DNA from: Actinobacillus capsulatus DSM 19761
GTDB lineage: Bacteria > Pseudomonadota > Gammaproteobacteria > Enterobacterales > Pasteurellaceae
Length of the DNA stretch: 64,000 nt
Direction of reading: 5' to 3'
Assembly: GCF_000374285.1 (NCBI RefSeq)
Contig: NZ_KB893947.1
Location: 1-64,000, forward strand
Under the pieces are notes generated by a model, which worked only from the letters and a program-made list of their open reading frames with translations, had not been told where the DNA came from and did not search any database. A program made the position numbers and the translations under genes. Each line of letters opens with the position of its first letter. The stretch's first letter is position 1. This document shows positions 1-11,347 of the stretch, piece after piece.

Positions 1-963
<963 letters not shown>

Positions 964-1003
964 TTAGGTATTAGACTTAATATTTGAGTGCGAAATGCTA
1001 GAG

Positions 1004-1031
1004 AAGGCGTGTCGAAAGACACGCCTTTTTT
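1004..1031 (+). terminator. Rho-independent terminator of tuf
   Basis: Perfect 8-bp stem GGCGTGTC / GACACGCC with a GAAA tetraloop, followed by six T. It lies about 40 bases after the tuf stop codon. Between here and the next gene (1032-1191) I see no convincing gene. Confidence 0.93.
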
Positions 1032-1191
1032 GTTTTGTATCAATTTGAATCACAGAGTATAATTCAGCGCGCTTTATGCAAATAAGCAGAACATAGAAGT
1101 ATTTGTTCTCCGATTCACAAATAGCCTATAAATAATTTGACCTCGCTATAGCTAGATTGCCTGATTAAATTATTGTTTAAAATAAAAAGTT

Positions 1192-2397
1192 ATGGAAAGA
1201 ATCCCCCAACTACAGGCAGTCGATATCTATATTGATTTTGCAACCATTCCCAGTTTAAGTTACTTCTTACATTTTCTTAAACACAAACATGATCATCAAA
1301 GATTACGTCTATTTTCATTAGCACGTTTTGAAATGCCACAAACGGTTATTGAACAATATGAAGGCATCATTCAATTTTCTCGTAATGTTGAACATAATGT
1401 GGAGCAGTTACTTGAACAATTACAAACGATTTTGTCTCAAGAAGGTAAACAATTCGAATTACATTTGCATTTAAATTTGTTTCATAGTTTTGAGATGTTT
1501 CTGAATTTATCGCCGACTTATACAAAGTATAAGGAAAAAATTAGTAAGATCGTTTTACATTTATATGATGACGGCTCGGAAGGTGTGATGAAACAGTATC
1601 AGTTACAGCAATCTAATTCACTTGCACAAGATTTGGCTTCAACAAAAGCCTCTTTAGTTTCTTTATTTAAGAATGGGGAGGGGGCATTTTCACAAATTGA
1701 TTTGATTCGCTATGTTTGGAATGCTGTGCTTGAAACGCATTATTATTTGCTTTCCGATCACTTTTTAGCACATGAAAAGTTACAACCGTTAAAGATTGAA
1801 TTAGGGCATTATCAATTACTCAATCTTTCCGCATATCAATATTTATCGAGCGAAGATTTGTTATGGTTAAAGCAAATATTAAAGATTGATGCCGAATTAG
1901 AATCGTTGATGCACAAATTAACTACTCAACCGGTTTATTTTTTCAGCGGTACGACATTTTTTAATATTAGCTTTGAAGATAAACAACGTTTAGCAAATAT
2001 TCATGCGATACTGATTCGTGAACATTTAGATCCAAATAGCCAGTTGTTTATTGGAGAACCTTATTTATTTGTGTTTAAAGGCCATCCGAATAGTCCGGAA
2101 ATTAATCAGGCATTACGAGAGTATTATCCTAATGCGATATTTTTACCGGAAAATATTCCGTTTGAAATATTAACCTTATTAGGCTTTAGTCCGCAGAAAA
2201 TCGGCGGTTTTGCTAGCACAATTCATGTAAATAGTGAGCAAAGTAAGTTAGCGAAATTATTCTTTTTGACGTCAACAGATGAGCAAGAGCGTAATCGCTC
2301 TGACGGTTATATTAAGCAGTATGCGCTTGCTCAGGCGATGTTAGAAATGCAGCTTGTTAGCCAAGAACAGGTGTATTATTGTAGTTTATCCTCATAA
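1192..2397 (+). CDS. Sialyltransferase, GT80 family (alpha-2,3 type likely)
   Basis: Predicted to transfer sialic acid from CMP-Neu5Ac to a terminal galactose of lipooligosaccharide or a similar glycan. The 401-residue protein resembles GT80 enzymes such as Pasteurella multocida PmST1: LYDDGS at residues 124-129 (general base Asp of the family), the CMP-binding KGHP at 296-299, and the GGFAST segment at 338-343 where the family has a Ser pair. No signal peptide or membrane segment is seen, so it is probably cytoplasmic. The ATG has no clear Shine-Dalgarno sequence, which suggests weak translation. No CMP-sialic acid synthetase or other LOS gene is nearby, so it looks like an isolated acquired gene. 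Linkage specificity cannot be read from sequence. Confidence 0.85.
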   Translation: MERIPQLQAVDIYIDFATIPSLSYFLHFLKHKHDHQRLRLFSLARFEMPQTVIEQYEGIIQFSRNVEHNVEQLLEQLQTILSQEGKQFELHLHLNLFHSFEMFLNLSPTYTKYKEKISKIVLHLYDDGSEGVMKQYQLQQSNSLAQDLASTKASLVSLFKNGEGAFSQIDLIRYVWNAVLETHYYLLSDHFLAHEKLQPLKIELGHYQLLNLSAYQYLSSEDLLWLKQILKIDAELESLMHKLTTQPVYFFSGTTFFNISFEDKQRLANIHAILIREHLDPNSQLFIGEPYLFVFKGHPNSPEINQALREYYPNAIFLPENIPFEILTLLGFSPQKIGGFASTIHVNSEQSKLAKLFFLTSTDEQERNRSDGYIKQYALAQAMLEMQLVSQEQVYYCSLSS

Positions 2398-2421
2398 AAA
2401 AGCCGACGAATTGTCGGCTTT
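2398..2421. terminator. Shared bidirectional terminator
   Basis: Stem AAAGCCGAC / GTCGGCTTT with a 5-base loop sits between the convergent sialyltransferase and pdxY genes. The A-run before and T-run after allow use on both strands. Confidence 0.8.
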
Positions 2422-2434
2422 GTTAATTGTAATA

Positions 2435-3295
2435 TTAGGCGATTTTAACCGCTTTACATGTGCTAATTGGATTCACAATGCGTTCTCTCGCGGCAATGAT
2501 TTGTAATTCATATACGCTCGAATTTGCGGTAATTTCCATAACATCGTTTACTGCATTTGCAGTGTGTTCAAAAGCTTCTAGATCTGACTTACCATTTAAT
2601 AAATTTGCTAAGAATAGTCCGGCGGTTAAATCACCCACACCAACTGGCTCTTTATCAAATTGATAGAGTGGACGGCTAATATGCCAAATGCCTTCCGCCG
2701 TTGCAAAAAGCATCTCAAATTTATCCGCTTGTTTGCCTACTTTGCTTAAATGTTTGACTAAAACTTTTTTCGGACCTTTGCTTAAAATGGCTTTAACCGC
2801 CTCGATTGCTTGCTCAAAGTTTTCAACGGGTAAGCCGCTAAGTTCTCGTAATTCGACCAAATTTGGTGTAATGATATCTGCATGTGCCATTGCGATATTA
2901 ATTAAGCCTTCTTTAACTCCGTCCGCCACGATACAGCCTTTATCCGGATGTCCCATCACCGGATCACACAGGTAAATTGCATTTTTATTCTGTAATTTAA
3001 CTGCTTGATAGGCTTTAACAATCTCTTCCACCTGTTCTGCCGAGCCGATATAACCGGATAACACAGCATCGCAATGCTTAAGTGCATCAATATCGGCAAT
3101 ACCTTGTACGATTTCGCCGATTTGTTCTTTTGGAATCACCATACCTTTCCATTTGCCGTATTGCGTATGGTTTGAAAATTGCACCGTATTCAATGCCCAT
3201 ACATCCACACCGAGTAATTGCATTGGGAAAGTTGCGGATTTATTTCCTGCATAACCATATACAACATGGGATTGAATAGAGAGGATATTTTTCAT
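2435..3295 (-). CDS. pdxY: Pyridoxal/pyridoxamine kinase PdxY
   Basis: ATP-dependent kinase of the ribokinase superfamily that phosphorylates pyridoxal in vitamin B6 salvage. The 286-residue protein starts [18 protein letters not shown], almost identical to E. coli PdxY, and keeps [14 protein letters not shown], the CDPVMGH motif near residue 110 and the anion-hole/catalytic [10 protein letters not shown] near residue 217. Length is normal for the family. The start has an upstream AAGGA. It appears monocistronic. Confidence 0.95.
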   Translation of the reverse strand: MKNILSIQSHVVYGYAGNKSATFPMQLLGVDVWALNTVQFSNHTQYGKWKGMVIPKEQIGEIVQGIADIDALKHCDAVLSGYIGSAEQVEEIVKAYQAVKLQNKNAIYLCDPVMGHPDKGCIVADGVKEGLINIAMAHADIITPNLVELRELSGLPVENFEQAIEAVKAILSKGPKKVLVKHLSKVGKQADKFEMLFATAEGIWHISRPLYQFDKEPVGVGDLTAGLFLANLLNGKSDLEAFEHTANAVNDVMEITANSSVYELQIIAARERIVNPISTCKAVKIA

Positions 3296-3347
3296 TCTTT
3301 TGATTCCTTTTTTATGTTCAATTGTGGATAATTTGGGCGAAATAAAC

Positions 3348-3375
3348 TTGCATGTGAAATAAAAATACCTATAAT
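3348..3375 (+). promoter_or_regulatory. Sigma-70-type promoter of tRNA-Thr
   Basis: TTGCAT (3348-3353), 16-base spacer, TATAAT (3370-3375). The first tRNA base lies 23 bases after the -10 box, so only a short 5' leader is removed. Confidence 0.75.
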
Positions 3376-3397
3376 AACGGCTCTTTCAACGAAGTAT

Positions 3398-3473
<76 letters not shown>

Positions 3474-3557
3474 TTCTTATATCTTTTCTTTTATTTCTTC
3501 AAATTTTTTCTTTATAAAGGTTTCTAATTTTAAATTTGTTATTTCTTTTTTGTGCAT

Positions 3558-3608
3558 AAAAAACGGTCGGATTTTGGCAAAATTTTGCGGAAATCCTACC
3601 GTTTTTTT
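3558..3608. repeat. Inverted repeat with USS-like core, probable accA terminator
   Basis: AAAAAACGGT (3558-3567) pairs with ACCGTTTTTT (from 3598), enclosing TTTTGGCAAAATTTTGC, the A/T part of the Apl-type uptake signal. On the minus strand it lies directly after the accA stop and ends in T-rich sequence, so it can act as a terminator. Confidence 0.6.
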
Positions 3609-3611
3609 CGC

Positions 3612-4565
3612 TTAAACGTATCCGTAGCTCATTAAGCGTCGGTAACGACGATCTAGTAAATCTTCGGTGCTTAATGGCGAGAGATCAGCTAAGTCCGCTA
3701 AAATACGTTCTTTAAGGTTTTGTGCCATTTGGGCAACATCATGATGTGCACCACCTAATGGCTCAGCAACAATGCTATCAATTAAGTTTAACTCTTTTAA
3801 ACGTTGCGCGGTTAAACCCATAACTTCTGCTGCTGTTGAGGCTTTTTCTGCGCTTTTCCATAAGATTGAAGCACAACCTTCTGGCGAAATAACTGAGTAA
3901 GTTGAATATTGCAACATATTTACTTTATCACCTACGCCGATCGCTAATGCACCGCCAGAACCGCCTTCACCGATTACCGTACAGATAATCGGTACTTTTA
4001 ATTGCGCCATTTCACGTAAGTTGCGTGCGATAGCTTCTGCTTGGCCACGTTCTTCCGCACCGATACCAGGATATGCGCCCGGTGTGTCGATAAAGGTAAT
4101 AATCGGCATATTGAAACGTTCCGCTATTTCCATTAAACGTAAAGCTTTACGGTAGCCTTCCGGTGCCGGCATACCGAAATTACGTTTTACTTTTTCTTTG
4201 GTTGTGCGGCCTTTTTGATGGCCAATAACCATGACCGGACGACCTTCTAAACGTGCAATACCACCAACAATCGCTTTGTCGTCAGCAAAAGCACGGTCAC
4301 CGGCTAATTCATCAAATTCGGTGCAAATATGTTCGATATAATCTAAAGTGTATGGACGATTTGGGTGACGTGCCATACGTGATACTTGCCACGCATCTAA
4401 ATTTGCAAAGGTTTTTTTAGTCAATTCTTCGCTTTTCTTTTGTAGGCGTTTGATTTCGTCATCCAAATCAATTTTACCGTCTTGCGCACTCACAGCACGA
4501 AGCGATTCAATTTTTGCTTCAAGCTCGGCAATCGGTAATTCAAAATCTAAATATTCTTGGCTCAT
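3612..4565 (-). CDS. accA: Acetyl-CoA carboxylase carboxyltransferase, alpha subunit
   Basis: Forms the carboxyltransferase with AccD and moves CO2 from carboxybiotin to acetyl-CoA, giving malonyl-CoA for fatty acid synthesis. The 317-residue length matches the E. coli protein (319). The N-terminal helical region is followed by the crotonase-like fold with [23 protein letters not shown] and [15 protein letters not shown], which bind CoA and form the oxyanion site. An AGGA lies upstream of the ATG. It is bounded by USS-like inverted repeats on both sides, so it is probably a single-gene unit. Confidence 0.97.
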   Translation of the reverse strand: MSQEYLDFELPIAELEAKIESLRAVSAQDGKIDLDDEIKRLQKKSEELTKKTFANLDAWQVSRMARHPNRPYTLDYIEHICTEFDELAGDRAFADDKAIVGGIARLEGRPVMVIGHQKGRTTKEKVKRNFGMPAPEGYRKALRLMEIAERFNMPIITFIDTPGAYPGIGAEERGQAEAIARNLREMAQLKVPIICTVIGEGGSGGALAIGVGDKVNMLQYSTYSVISPEGCASILWKSAEKASTAAEVMGLTAQRLKELNLIDSIVAEPLGGAHHDVAQMAQNLKERILADLADLSPLSTEDLLDRRYRRLMSYGYV

Positions 4566-4630
4566 TATTTCAGTCCTGTTTTGCAGAAAATTCTATCTAT
4601 TCTATCAGTGATAGAAGAAAAATAGGCATA

Positions 4631-4685
4631 AAAGCGGTGTTTTTTTGCAAAAAATTTGCAATTTTCGTAACAGATCCGACCGCTT
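4631..4685. repeat. Inverted USS-like repeat between accA and ftsP
   Basis: AAAGCGGT (4631-4638) faces ACCGCTT (4679-4685), with TTTTTTGCAAAAAATTTGCAA between. One arm overlaps the ftsP stop codon. It is a degenerate paired uptake signal that may terminate ftsP transcription. Confidence 0.5.
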
Positions 4686-6099
4686 ATTCCTCCACGATAA
4701 ATTGTCCCATTGCACCTCGGTCTCTTAGCATGAAGTCAGAAACACCAAAAGTGAATGGTAGTTGGTCAGAAGCGAGATGGTCAAAGCGAACCAGCAATGT
4801 GACTTCTTGGTCTTTCTCCAACCAAACGGTATCTTGCCAAGCTAGCTGTTTATGCGGTTCACGTTTACGATCTCGAGTTTCGACAATAAATTTTGCACCT
4901 TGTAGGGTAAAACCAACCGCTTCGTTGCTGGTTACGTACCAACGCTCCACGCTGCCTTGCTTAATGGTAAAGTCGATACGTTTAGGGTCAAATCGCTGTT
5001 GGTTAATTAAACAATCTAACGGGCGTAATGCGATACGGCGTTCCTGAGTGATTTTCAGTTGGAACGAATCTAAATCGAAAACCGGTAATGAAGGTTTGGT
5101 GGTGAATACCGATGCCATACCTTCGGGGTGCAATTCTAAAATGACATTATCAACCAAATCGTTATTATCGGCGAATAGGCTTTTCGCTTTGTAAAAAATA
5201 TCCCGTTTTTGACCGCTTATTAGTGAGACGGTTTTGCCGTCATTAAGGTCGACTAACACTTCAATACGAGCGGAAGGTGCAAGCGTGACGCTAGGCATTT
5301 CCACCGGTTCGGCAAGCATTCCCATACCGGTTGCTATTACGTGTAACGGCTTATCATTATCTAAACGTAACTCATAAGCTCGCGATAAGGAAGCATTAAC
5401 AATACGTAGGCGCACCCAGCCTCGAGCCACGTTGTGATAGGCCGATTCTTGTCCGTTAACAAATAAACGTTTGCCAAAGAATTGCTTCTGATTCAGATCG
5501 AGTAACTGAATGCCGTCTTTATTAATGTGCTGGTCTTGCAAGACCAACGGAATATCGTTCACCCCATATTTATTGGGTAGCGATGCTGTTTTGCTATTGG
5601 CATCTTCAATAATCCAAAGTCCGGCTAGGCCTCTATATAGCTGAAATGCAGAATTTAGCATAGTGTCGGCGTGATACCAGCAAGTACAAGCGGGTTGATG
5701 GACGGAAAGAATCGGTGACCAACTGCTTTTCGGCGCTAATTTACGGTGTGCCGAACCGATCATTTCAGTCGGTGCTAATAGCCCCTGAATATTGATGGAA
5801 ACCGGCTGTGGTAGATTATTCACATAAGTTAATTTGACGAAATTATCCGATTTTACTCGGACGGTCGGCGCAAGGTATTGTCCGTTTACGCCCCAAACAT
5901 CCACTAATTTGCCTTTATTAAATTGGGTTTGTGCCGGACGTAAATCCAAACGAACAGGGCGACCGCGCCCCACTTCAATAATCGGCGGAATGCGTAACGG
6001 TTGACGCTCTTCGGCAAAAAGTGTACCGGGTGCAGAAAGCATCGCTCCGGCTAATGCGGAGCGTTTGAGTAGTTGTCTTCGAGTCAGATTTTGTTTCAT
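4684..6099 (-). CDS. ftsP: Cell division protein FtsP (SufI), multicopper-oxidase fold
   Basis: Periplasmic Tat substrate that in E. coli supports the divisome under stress. The start chosen (6099) gives [13 protein letters not shown] and a Tat signal with twin Arg, hydrophobic stretch and a LFA-type cleavage site near residue 29. A start 21 bases upstream is possible but overlaps plsC. Three cupredoxin-like domains follow, with [15 protein letters not shown] retained but without a full set of copper ligands, as in SufI. It lies 7 bases after plsC, the same plsC-sufI pairing as in enterobacteria. Confidence 0.9.
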   Translation of the reverse strand: MKQNLTRRQLLKRSALAGAMLSAPGTLFAEERQPLRIPPIIEVGRGRPVRLDLRPAQTQFNKGKLVDVWGVNGQYLAPTVRVKSDNFVKLTYVNNLPQPVSINIQGLLAPTEMIGSAHRKLAPKSSWSPILSVHQPACTCWYHADTMLNSAFQLYRGLAGLWIIEDANSKTASLPNKYGVNDIPLVLQDQHINKDGIQLLDLNQKQFFGKRLFVNGQESAYHNVARGWVRLRIVNASLSRAYELRLDNDKPLHVIATGMGMLAEPVEMPSVTLAPSARIEVLVDLNDGKTVSLISGQKRDIFYKAKSLFADNNDLVDNVILELHPEGMASVFTTKPSLPVFDLDSFQLKITQERRIALRPLDCLINQQRFDPKRIDFTIKQGSVERWYVTSNEAVGFTLQGAKFIVETRDRKREPHKQLAWQDTVWLEKDQEVTLLVRFDHLASDQLPFTFGVSDFMLRDRGAMGQFIVEE

Positions 6100-6106
6100 T
6101 ATGTGC

Positions 6107-6832
6107 TTATTTCTTGGCATCTAACGCTGCAATTTCAGCATCTAAGTCAGCAATTTTGGCTGCCATAATGCTATGGCATTTTTCAATCAATTCTTTGATA
6201 TTGTCACGGTTGTAACCGCTCGTATCAATCGGCTCTAAGCTTTCGCAGATGACCGTACCGTTATCCCAACGATTGAGATCAACCTTATTATGTAGCGAAG
6301 AACACACAATTGGCACAATCGGTACGCCTGCTGCGATTGCAGTATGAAATGCGCCGGTTTTGAAAGGTAATAAGCCACGACCACGGCTACGAGTGCCTTC
6401 TGGGAACATCCAAATGGAAATTTGACGCTCACGAATAATTTCACCGACTTTGTTCATCGTGCTAATTGCGCTACTGCGTTTTTCTCGATTAATAAAGATA
6501 TTGCCAGTTGCCCAATACACCAAACCGAAAAATGGAATCCAAATCAGGCTTTTTTTACCGATCGTAACAGTGCGAGGCGGCACGATACCGGCAATAGTGA
6601 GCATATCGTAGTTATTTTGATGGTTAGCGATATAGATTGCCGGTTGAGTAAATTCCGGGCGTGGACGATAAATCACTTTTAAACCGACCAGTTTGTGCAT
6701 TGAGGCATACATTCTTGCTACGATGCCGACCGTGCTAGGGTGACGGAAACGGATAAAAGCATATACCGTACCAATGATAGAAATAAGAATCGCAGTCACG
6801 GCGACCGCAAGAATACGAGCGAGTTTTAGCAT
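6107..6832 (-). CDS. plsC: 1-acyl-sn-glycerol-3-phosphate acyltransferase
   Basis: Inner-membrane enzyme that acylates lysophosphatidate to phosphatidate in phospholipid synthesis. The 241-residue protein has an N-terminal membrane segment (residues 4-26), the catalytic HX4D box NHQNNYD near residue 70, the substrate-binding [11 protein letters not shown] near 143 and GVPIVPIV near 168. Length matches E. coli PlsC. An AAGGG precedes the ATG. It is the first gene of a plsC-ftsP unit. Confidence 0.95.
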   Translation of the reverse strand: MLKLARILAVAVTAILISIIGTVYAFIRFRHPSTVGIVARMYASMHKLVGLKVIYRPRPEFTQPAIYIANHQNNYDMLTIAGIVPPRTVTIGKKSLIWIPFFGLVYWATGNIFINREKRSSAISTMNKVGEIIRERQISIWMFPEGTRSRGRGLLPFKTGAFHTAIAAGVPIVPIVCSSLHNKVDLNRWDNGTVICESLEPIDTSGYNRDNIKELIEKCHSIMAAKIADLDAEIAALDAKK

Positions 6833-6964
6833 AATAAGCCCTTTAAAAAATCAACATTTAATTGCACGCAGTATAACAAAATTTACTTATTTTATTAAAA
6901 GGTTTAAACGGCAATTAAAAGTCGCTATATTAGGTTGGCTTTTAACCAATGATAGGAGTTTGAT

Positions 6965-7465
6965 ATGAGCAAGGTAACATTAATGGGTAACCCGATTGAT
7001 GTAGCGGGTAACTTTCCACAAGCGGGCGAAACCGTTGAGAATTTTACATTAGTGAATAACAGTTTAGAGAATGTTTCTTTGGCGGATTTTGCCGGTAAAC
7101 GCAAAGTGTTAAATATTTTCCCAAGTATTGATACCGGTATATGCGCAACCTCAGTACGTGTGTTTAACCAAAAAGCAGCGGATTTAACAAATACGATTGT
7201 TTTATGTATTTCTGCAGATTTACCTTTTGCACAGGCACGTTTTTGTGGTGCAGAGGGCATTGAAAATGTACAAACGCTTTCTACTTTCCGTCATAAAGCT
7301 GTACATCAACAACTTGGTGTTGATATTCAAAGTACACCGTTAGCCGGTTTAACTTCTCGTTCGGTGATTGTGCTAGATGAAAATAATCGTGTATTACACA
7401 GCGAATTAGTTTCCGAAATCAAAAATGAACCGAATTACGAAGCGGCATTAGCTGTTTTAGCGTAA
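6965..7465 (+). CDS. tpx: Thiol peroxidase Tpx
   Basis: Atypical 2-Cys peroxiredoxin that reduces hydrogen peroxide and lipid hydroperoxides using thioredoxin. The peroxidatic Cys is C60 in [15 protein letters not shown] and the resolving Cys is C94 in ARFCGAEG, spaced as in E. coli Tpx. At 166 residues it is full length. It is transcribed away from plsC and ends at a strong terminator shared with convergent tilS. Confidence 0.97.
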   Translation: MSKVTLMGNPIDVAGNFPQAGETVENFTLVNNSLENVSLADFAGKRKVLNIFPSIDTGICATSVRVFNQKAADLTNTIVLCISADLPFAQARFCGAEGIENVQTLSTFRHKAVHQQLGVDIQSTPLAGLTSRSVIVLDENNRVLHSELVSEIKNEPNYEAALAVLA

Positions 7466-7520
7466 TCTTCACGAGCGGTAGAGTTTGCAAAAAATTTAGC
7501 CAAAATAACCGCTTATCGAC

Positions 7521-7553
7521 AAAAAGCCCACGCAGCAAAACGTGGGCTTTTTT
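7521..7553. terminator. Bidirectional terminator tpx / tilS
   Basis: AAAAAGCCCACG and CGTGGGCTTTTTT form a strong stem with an 8-base loop, with A and T runs for use on both strands. A degenerate USS-like repeat (GAGCGGTAGAGTTTGCAAA) lies just before it at about 7474-7515. Confidence 0.88.
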
Positions 7554-7564
7554 GTGTGCCAAAG

Positions 7565-8824
7565 CTAGGCACAAACAAAAACTAACTGATCATCCCAAAA
7601 AATAAGCGGCGTGCGTTTACGTAACCAGACCGGCACTTGTGCTTGTTGGTAGAGCTTTTTCATCTCTTCCCGCATTGGCTTACCATATTGCGCTACTTTG
7701 CCTTGGTGAGCTAATTTCACTTGTAATGAGGCATCCACTAAGGCTTCCGGTAATAGCAAGCGGTTAATTTTGCCTGATTTTTTGTAAATAATGCTGTCGC
7801 CTAAATGTTCTAACTCGCCGACTCCATCCGGTAGCGTTAACGATTGTTGAGCGGAGAGCGGCTGGCAAAAATCGTTTATCTCGAGCAGTTCACCGGTTAA
7901 ATATAAATGATGTTGATAACGGCGTAGCCAAAAATCGACCAATTTAAGTTGCGGATTTTTATCAATGTTCGTATAAATCGTTTGCTGAATCACTTGCATC
8001 AGTTGTGAGGTGCTTGGCATTTGTACGCCGCATTTTCCCAGCCATAAACGAATAAGTTGCTGCTGTTTAGCTACAGAAAATTGTGGGAAATCTTTGATAT
8101 TTAAGCGCTTTTCAGAAAAGTCCGCATAGTGTTGTAACTCTTGAGCGAGCAATTCTTCCAATAGCATTTGTTGTTCAGCACAATGCTGTGCAGAACGAGC
8201 CACCATTTGACTGAAATGCTGCCAGCGCCGATTCACAATCGGCAACACTTCATTGCGTAAAAAATTACGGTCGTAATGGCTGTCGTGATTACTTTCGTCT
8301 TCAATCCAAGTTAATTGCTTTTGGCGTGCATATTGTTCGATTTGCGCTTTGCTCACATTAAGAAGCGGTCTAAAAATGGTAAACTTTTGCCAAAATCCGA
8401 CCGCTTGCATGGCCGATAGTCCTTTGATTCCGCTGCCACGTTTTAAGGCAAGCAGGAAGGTTTCCGCTTGATCATCAAGATGATGAGCAGTCACTAACAC
8501 TTCGTTAGGCAGAATGATTTCCCCGATTGCCTGATAACGTGCTGCTCTGGCGCCGGCCTCGATACCTTCACTGCGATCCACCGTGACTTTTTGTAAAATA
8601 AATGGGATTTTTAACTGCTTGCAAAGTTGCTCACAGAAATCTGCCCAACGGTCGGCATTTGGACTAAGCCCATGGTGAATATGTACCGCTCTTAGGTTGA
8701 GCTTGAGTTCGGCTAACAGGTGCAGTAACACAATCGAATCAATACCACCGCTTAAGCCAAGCACAAAATTTCGCTGAGTCGGAAAATAGTGCCTAAACTG
8801 TGTTTGAAGTGTATCCAGTAACAT
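7565..8824 (-). CDS. tilS: tRNA(Ile)-lysidine synthetase
   Basis: Adds lysine to C34 of tRNA-Ile(CAU), changing both its codon and aminoacylation specificity. The ATP-pyrophosphatase P-loop SGGIDS is at residues 25-30, followed by [12 protein letters not shown] and [15 protein letters not shown] of the N-type ATPase domain; the helical and C-terminal tRNA-binding domains fill the rest of 419 residues. The coding sequence itself contains an inverted USS-like pair (about 8366-8405). Transcribed divergently from tldD. Confidence 0.95.
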   Translation of the reverse strand: MLLDTLQTQFRHYFPTQRNFVLGLSGGIDSIVLLHLLAELKLNLRAVHIHHGLSPNADRWADFCEQLCKQLKIPFILQKVTVDRSEGIEAGARAARYQAIGEIILPNEVLVTAHHLDDQAETFLLALKRGSGIKGLSAMQAVGFWQKFTIFRPLLNVSKAQIEQYARQKQLTWIEDESNHDSHYDRNFLRNEVLPIVNRRWQHFSQMVARSAQHCAEQQMLLEELLAQELQHYADFSEKRLNIKDFPQFSVAKQQQLIRLWLGKCGVQMPSTSQLMQVIQQTIYTNIDKNPQLKLVDFWLRRYQHHLYLTGELLEINDFCQPLSAQQSLTLPDGVGELEHLGDSIIYKKSGKINRLLLPEALVDASLQVKLAHQGKVAQYGKPMREEMKKLYQQAQVPVWLRKRTPLIFWDDQLVFVCA

Positions 8825-8953
8825 ATTGCGCCTTATCTGTGTCGGTCATTTTCCTCATTCTATCATTATTCAGCGGCTCTTTTTGAAAAAGAGCAGTGAG
8901 AGCCGGCTTGAATATGTTAAAATTTAAAGAATTTTATTAAGAAGAGAAAAACA

Positions 8954-10414
8954 ATGTTAAATCAAGTTTCAGAAAGCTTGCTTGCACCAAGTGGGCTTGA
9001 ATTATCGCACTTGAGTAAAGTGCTTGATCATTTTGCGAATCGCCAAATTGATTATGCGGATCTCTATTTTCAATTAAGCCAAGACGAGAGTTGGTCGTTA
9101 GAAGATTCGATTATTAAAGAGGGCGGTTTTTATATTGACCGTGGTTTCGGTGTACGTGCGGTATCGGGAGAAAAAACCGGCTTTGCTTATGCAGACCAAA
9201 TCGGCTTGAGCCAGCTTGAACAATGTGCGACCGCAGCTCGCTCGATTACTAATGCAAGCGGTCAATTATCGGTAAAAAGTTTCAAACAAACGAATGCGAT
9301 CAAACGTTATGCGTCGGTCAATCCGTTAGATACGTTAAGCCGTGAGCAAAAAGTTGAGCTACTCCATTTAGTCGATAAAGTTGCACGTGCGGAAGATCCT
9401 CGAGTGATTCAAGTTAATGCAGGGCTTTCAGCAGTTTATGAAGAAATGTTAGTGGCGGCAACAGACGGCACGCTTGCAGCGGATATTCGCCCGTTGGTGC
9501 GTTTATCAGTTTTAGTATTGGTAGAAGAAAATAGTAAACGTGAGCGAGGTTCTGCAGGTGCTGGCGGACGTTTCGGTTTAAATTGGTTTTTTGAACCGCA
9601 GGTGGTCAACGGTGAAATGACTGGTGATACTCGAGCGGTTTATTTGGCGAAAGAAGCGGTGCGTATGGCATTAGTCAATTTAGGCGCAATGCCGGCACCA
9701 GCCGGTACGATGCCGATTGTATTGGGTGCGGGTTGGCCGGGTATTTTATTACATGAAGCGGTTGGGCACGGTTTAGAAGGTGACTTTAACCGTAAAGAAT
9801 CTTCGCTATTTACCGGCAAAATTGGCGAGCTAGTAACTTCTCCGCTTTGTACTATCGTTGATGACGGTACTGTGTCGGATGTACGAGGTTCAATTACGGT
9901 GGATGACGAGGGCGTACCTTCTCAACGTAACGTATTGATCGAAAATGGTATTTTGAAAGGTTATATCCAAGATAAACTTAACGCTCGTTTAATGGGAGTT
10001 ACCCCGACCGGCAACGGTCGCCGTGAGTCTTATGCACACTTGCCAATGCCTCGTATGACCAATACCTATCTCACTGAAGGCCCACACAGCTTTGAAGAAA
10101 TGATCGAATCGGTCGATTACGGTATTTACGCACCGCATTTCAGCGGCGGTCAGGTGGATATTACTTCGGGTAAATTCGTGTTCTCAACTGCAGAAGCTTA
10201 TTTAATCGAAAAAGGTAAAATCACCAAACCGGTTACCGGTGCAACCTTAATCGGCAGCGGCATTGACGCGATGCAGCAGGTTTCAATGGTTGGCAAGAAA
10301 GTGGAACTTGATCCGGGCATTGGCACTTGCGGCAAAGAAGGGCAATCCGTACCGGTTGGTGTAGGCCAACCGACCGTGAAGTTAGATAAGATTACGGTTG
10401 GCGGACGAGGGTAA
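8954..10414 (+). CDS. tldD: Metalloprotease TldD
   Basis: Subunit of the TldD/TldE zinc protease, which trims peptides such as microcin B17 precursor and degrades CcdA in E. coli. The zinc motif HEAVGH is at residues 267-272 with further conserved GLEGDFNRK. At 486 residues it is full length. The ATG follows AAGAAGAGAAAAACA. The partner TldE (PmbA) is not in this window. It ends at a terminator. Confidence 0.95.
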   Translation: MLNQVSESLLAPSGLELSHLSKVLDHFANRQIDYADLYFQLSQDESWSLEDSIIKEGGFYIDRGFGVRAVSGEKTGFAYADQIGLSQLEQCATAARSITNASGQLSVKSFKQTNAIKRYASVNPLDTLSREQKVELLHLVDKVARAEDPRVIQVNAGLSAVYEEMLVAATDGTLAADIRPLVRLSVLVLVEENSKRERGSAGAGGRFGLNWFFEPQVVNGEMTGDTRAVYLAKEAVRMALVNLGAMPAPAGTMPIVLGAGWPGILLHEAVGHGLEGDFNRKESSLFTGKIGELVTSPLCTIVDDGTVSDVRGSITVDDEGVPSQRNVLIENGILKGYIQDKLNARLMGVTPTGNGRRESYAHLPMPRMTNTYLTEGPHSFEEMIESVDYGIYAPHFSGGQVDITSGKFVFSTAEAYLIEKGKITKPVTGATLIGSGIDAMQQVSMVGKKVELDPGIGTCGKEGQSVPVGVGQPTVKLDKITVGGRG

Positions 10415-10420
10415 ATAAAG

Positions 10421-10451
10421 GCAGCAAGATTTAACAATCTTGCTGTTTTTT
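10421..10451 (+). terminator. Terminator of tldD
   Basis: CAGCAAGATT / AATCTTGCTG, a perfect 10-bp stem with a 4-base loop followed by six T. Confidence 0.92.
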
Positions 10452-10469
10452 ATACTAAAGCGATTATGA

Positions 10470-10520
10470 TTGCCTTACTTCGTTAAATCTTTTAAGATGT
10501 ATATCTATTGTGTATCTATA
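10470..10520 (+). promoter_or_regulatory. Promoter and candidate autoregulatory operator of the toxin-antitoxin pair
   Basis: TTGCCT (10470-10475), 17-base spacer, TAAGAT (10493-10498). Directly downstream is a near-direct repeat, TGTATATCTA (10498-10507) and TGTATCTATA (10511-10520), placed where an RHH antitoxin would bind. The operator role is inference. Confidence 0.45.
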
Positions 10521-10534
10521 AAAGTGGAGGAAAC

Positions 10535-10795
10535 ATGAGAACTGCGCCAATTAATTTACGAGCGATGCCTGATCAGCGAGATTTAATTGATTATGCGGCA
10601 AGCATTTTAGGTAAAACACGTTCTGACTTTATGTTAGAAACAGCGTGCCAAGCTGCCCAAAATGTGATTTTAGATCGTACTGTTTTCCAATTAAATGAGC
10701 AGGCTTTCGAGCAATTTAACCGATTGTTAGAACAGTCGACAGCAGATAATCCGGGGTTAGATAAGCTGTTAAATACCAAAACGGTGTGGGAGTAG
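10535..10795 (+). CDS. DUF1778 (TacA-type) antitoxin
   Basis: Probable ribbon-helix-helix antitoxin that neutralises the adjacent GNAT toxin and represses the operon. The start at 10535 has an ideal GGAGG (10526-10530). The resulting 86-residue protein begins MRTAPINLRAMPDQRDLIDY, typical of DUF1778, with RSDFMLETACQAAQ in the RHH helix and a C-terminal tail that would wrap the toxin. Three bases separate it from the toxin gene. The family assignment is by sequence pattern. Confidence 0.88.
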   Translation: MRTAPINLRAMPDQRDLIDYAASILGKTRSDFMLETACQAAQNVILDRTVFQLNEQAFEQFNRLLEQSTADNPGLDKLLNTKTVWE

Positions 10796-10798
10796 AAA

Positions 10799-11266
10799 AT
10801 GCACACACCGGAATTGCTTTCCGAGCAACATATTGTGCGATATTTTCAATGCGGTGAGGTCGTGCTAGACCAATGGTTACAACGCACAGCATTGAAAAAT
10901 CAGCAAAATAATGCCAGCAAAACTTTTGTTGTGTGTGATGAGAATAAAAACGTTATAGGATTTTATTGCTTATCTGCCGGTTCGGTGAGTCATCAGTTTG
11001 TTGCAGGCGCATTAAGACGTAATATGCCCGATCCGATTCCCGTGATTATTTTAGGTAGATTAGCTGTCGATTGCTCAGCACAGGGTAAGCAGTTAGGCGT
11101 ATCAATGTTAAAAGATGCGGTCTTAAAATCGAAGACGGTGGCGAGCCAAATCGGAGTAAAAGCATTACTTGTTCATGCGTTAAACCAGCAAGCAAAACAA
11201 TTTTATTTAAAGTACGGTTTTTCATGTTCACCCATTGATGAGATGGTTTTAATGTTAAAACTCTAA
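10799..11266 (+). CDS. GNAT acetyltransferase toxin (TacT/AtaT-like)
   Basis: Probable toxin that acetylates aminoacyl-tRNA and blocks translation; this activity is known for TacT and AtaT relatives and is inferred here. The 155-residue protein has the GNAT fold with the acetyl-CoA site near LGRLAVDCSAQGKQLG (residues 84-99) and the C-terminal motif QAKQFYLKYGFSCSP with the conserved Tyr. It follows its antitoxin by 3 bases, so the two are co-transcribed and probably translationally coupled. Confidence 0.88.
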   Translation: MHTPELLSEQHIVRYFQCGEVVLDQWLQRTALKNQQNNASKTFVVCDENKNVIGFYCLSAGSVSHQFVAGALRRNMPDPIPVIILGRLAVDCSAQGKQLGVSMLKDAVLKSKTVASQIGVKALLVHALNQQAKQFYLKYGFSCSPIDEMVLMLKL

Positions 11267-11275
11267 ACAAGCGGT
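11267..11275 (+). repeat. DNA uptake signal ACAAGCGGT
   Basis: Perfect 9-mer immediately after the toxin stop codon, followed by A/T-rich sequence with TTTTACAAA and then a degenerate inverse copy (ATCCGCTTG, about 11302-11311). Confidence 0.8.
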
Positions 11276-11347
11276 CATTTTCGGCTGATATTTTACAAAT
11301 TATCCGCTTGGTTTCGGACATCGGATAAAAATAAGGAAAAAAATAAT

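Noticed and set aside
4514..5047. Plus-strand 177-codon frame over accA/ftsP
   Set aside because: It covers the opposite strand of two well-supported genes, has no ribosome site and shows no recognisable domain.
8366..8405. Inverted AAGCGGT / ACCGCTT inside tilS considered as a terminator
   Set aside because: It lies within a continuous conserved reading frame and is better explained as an uptake-signal pair tolerated in coding sequence.
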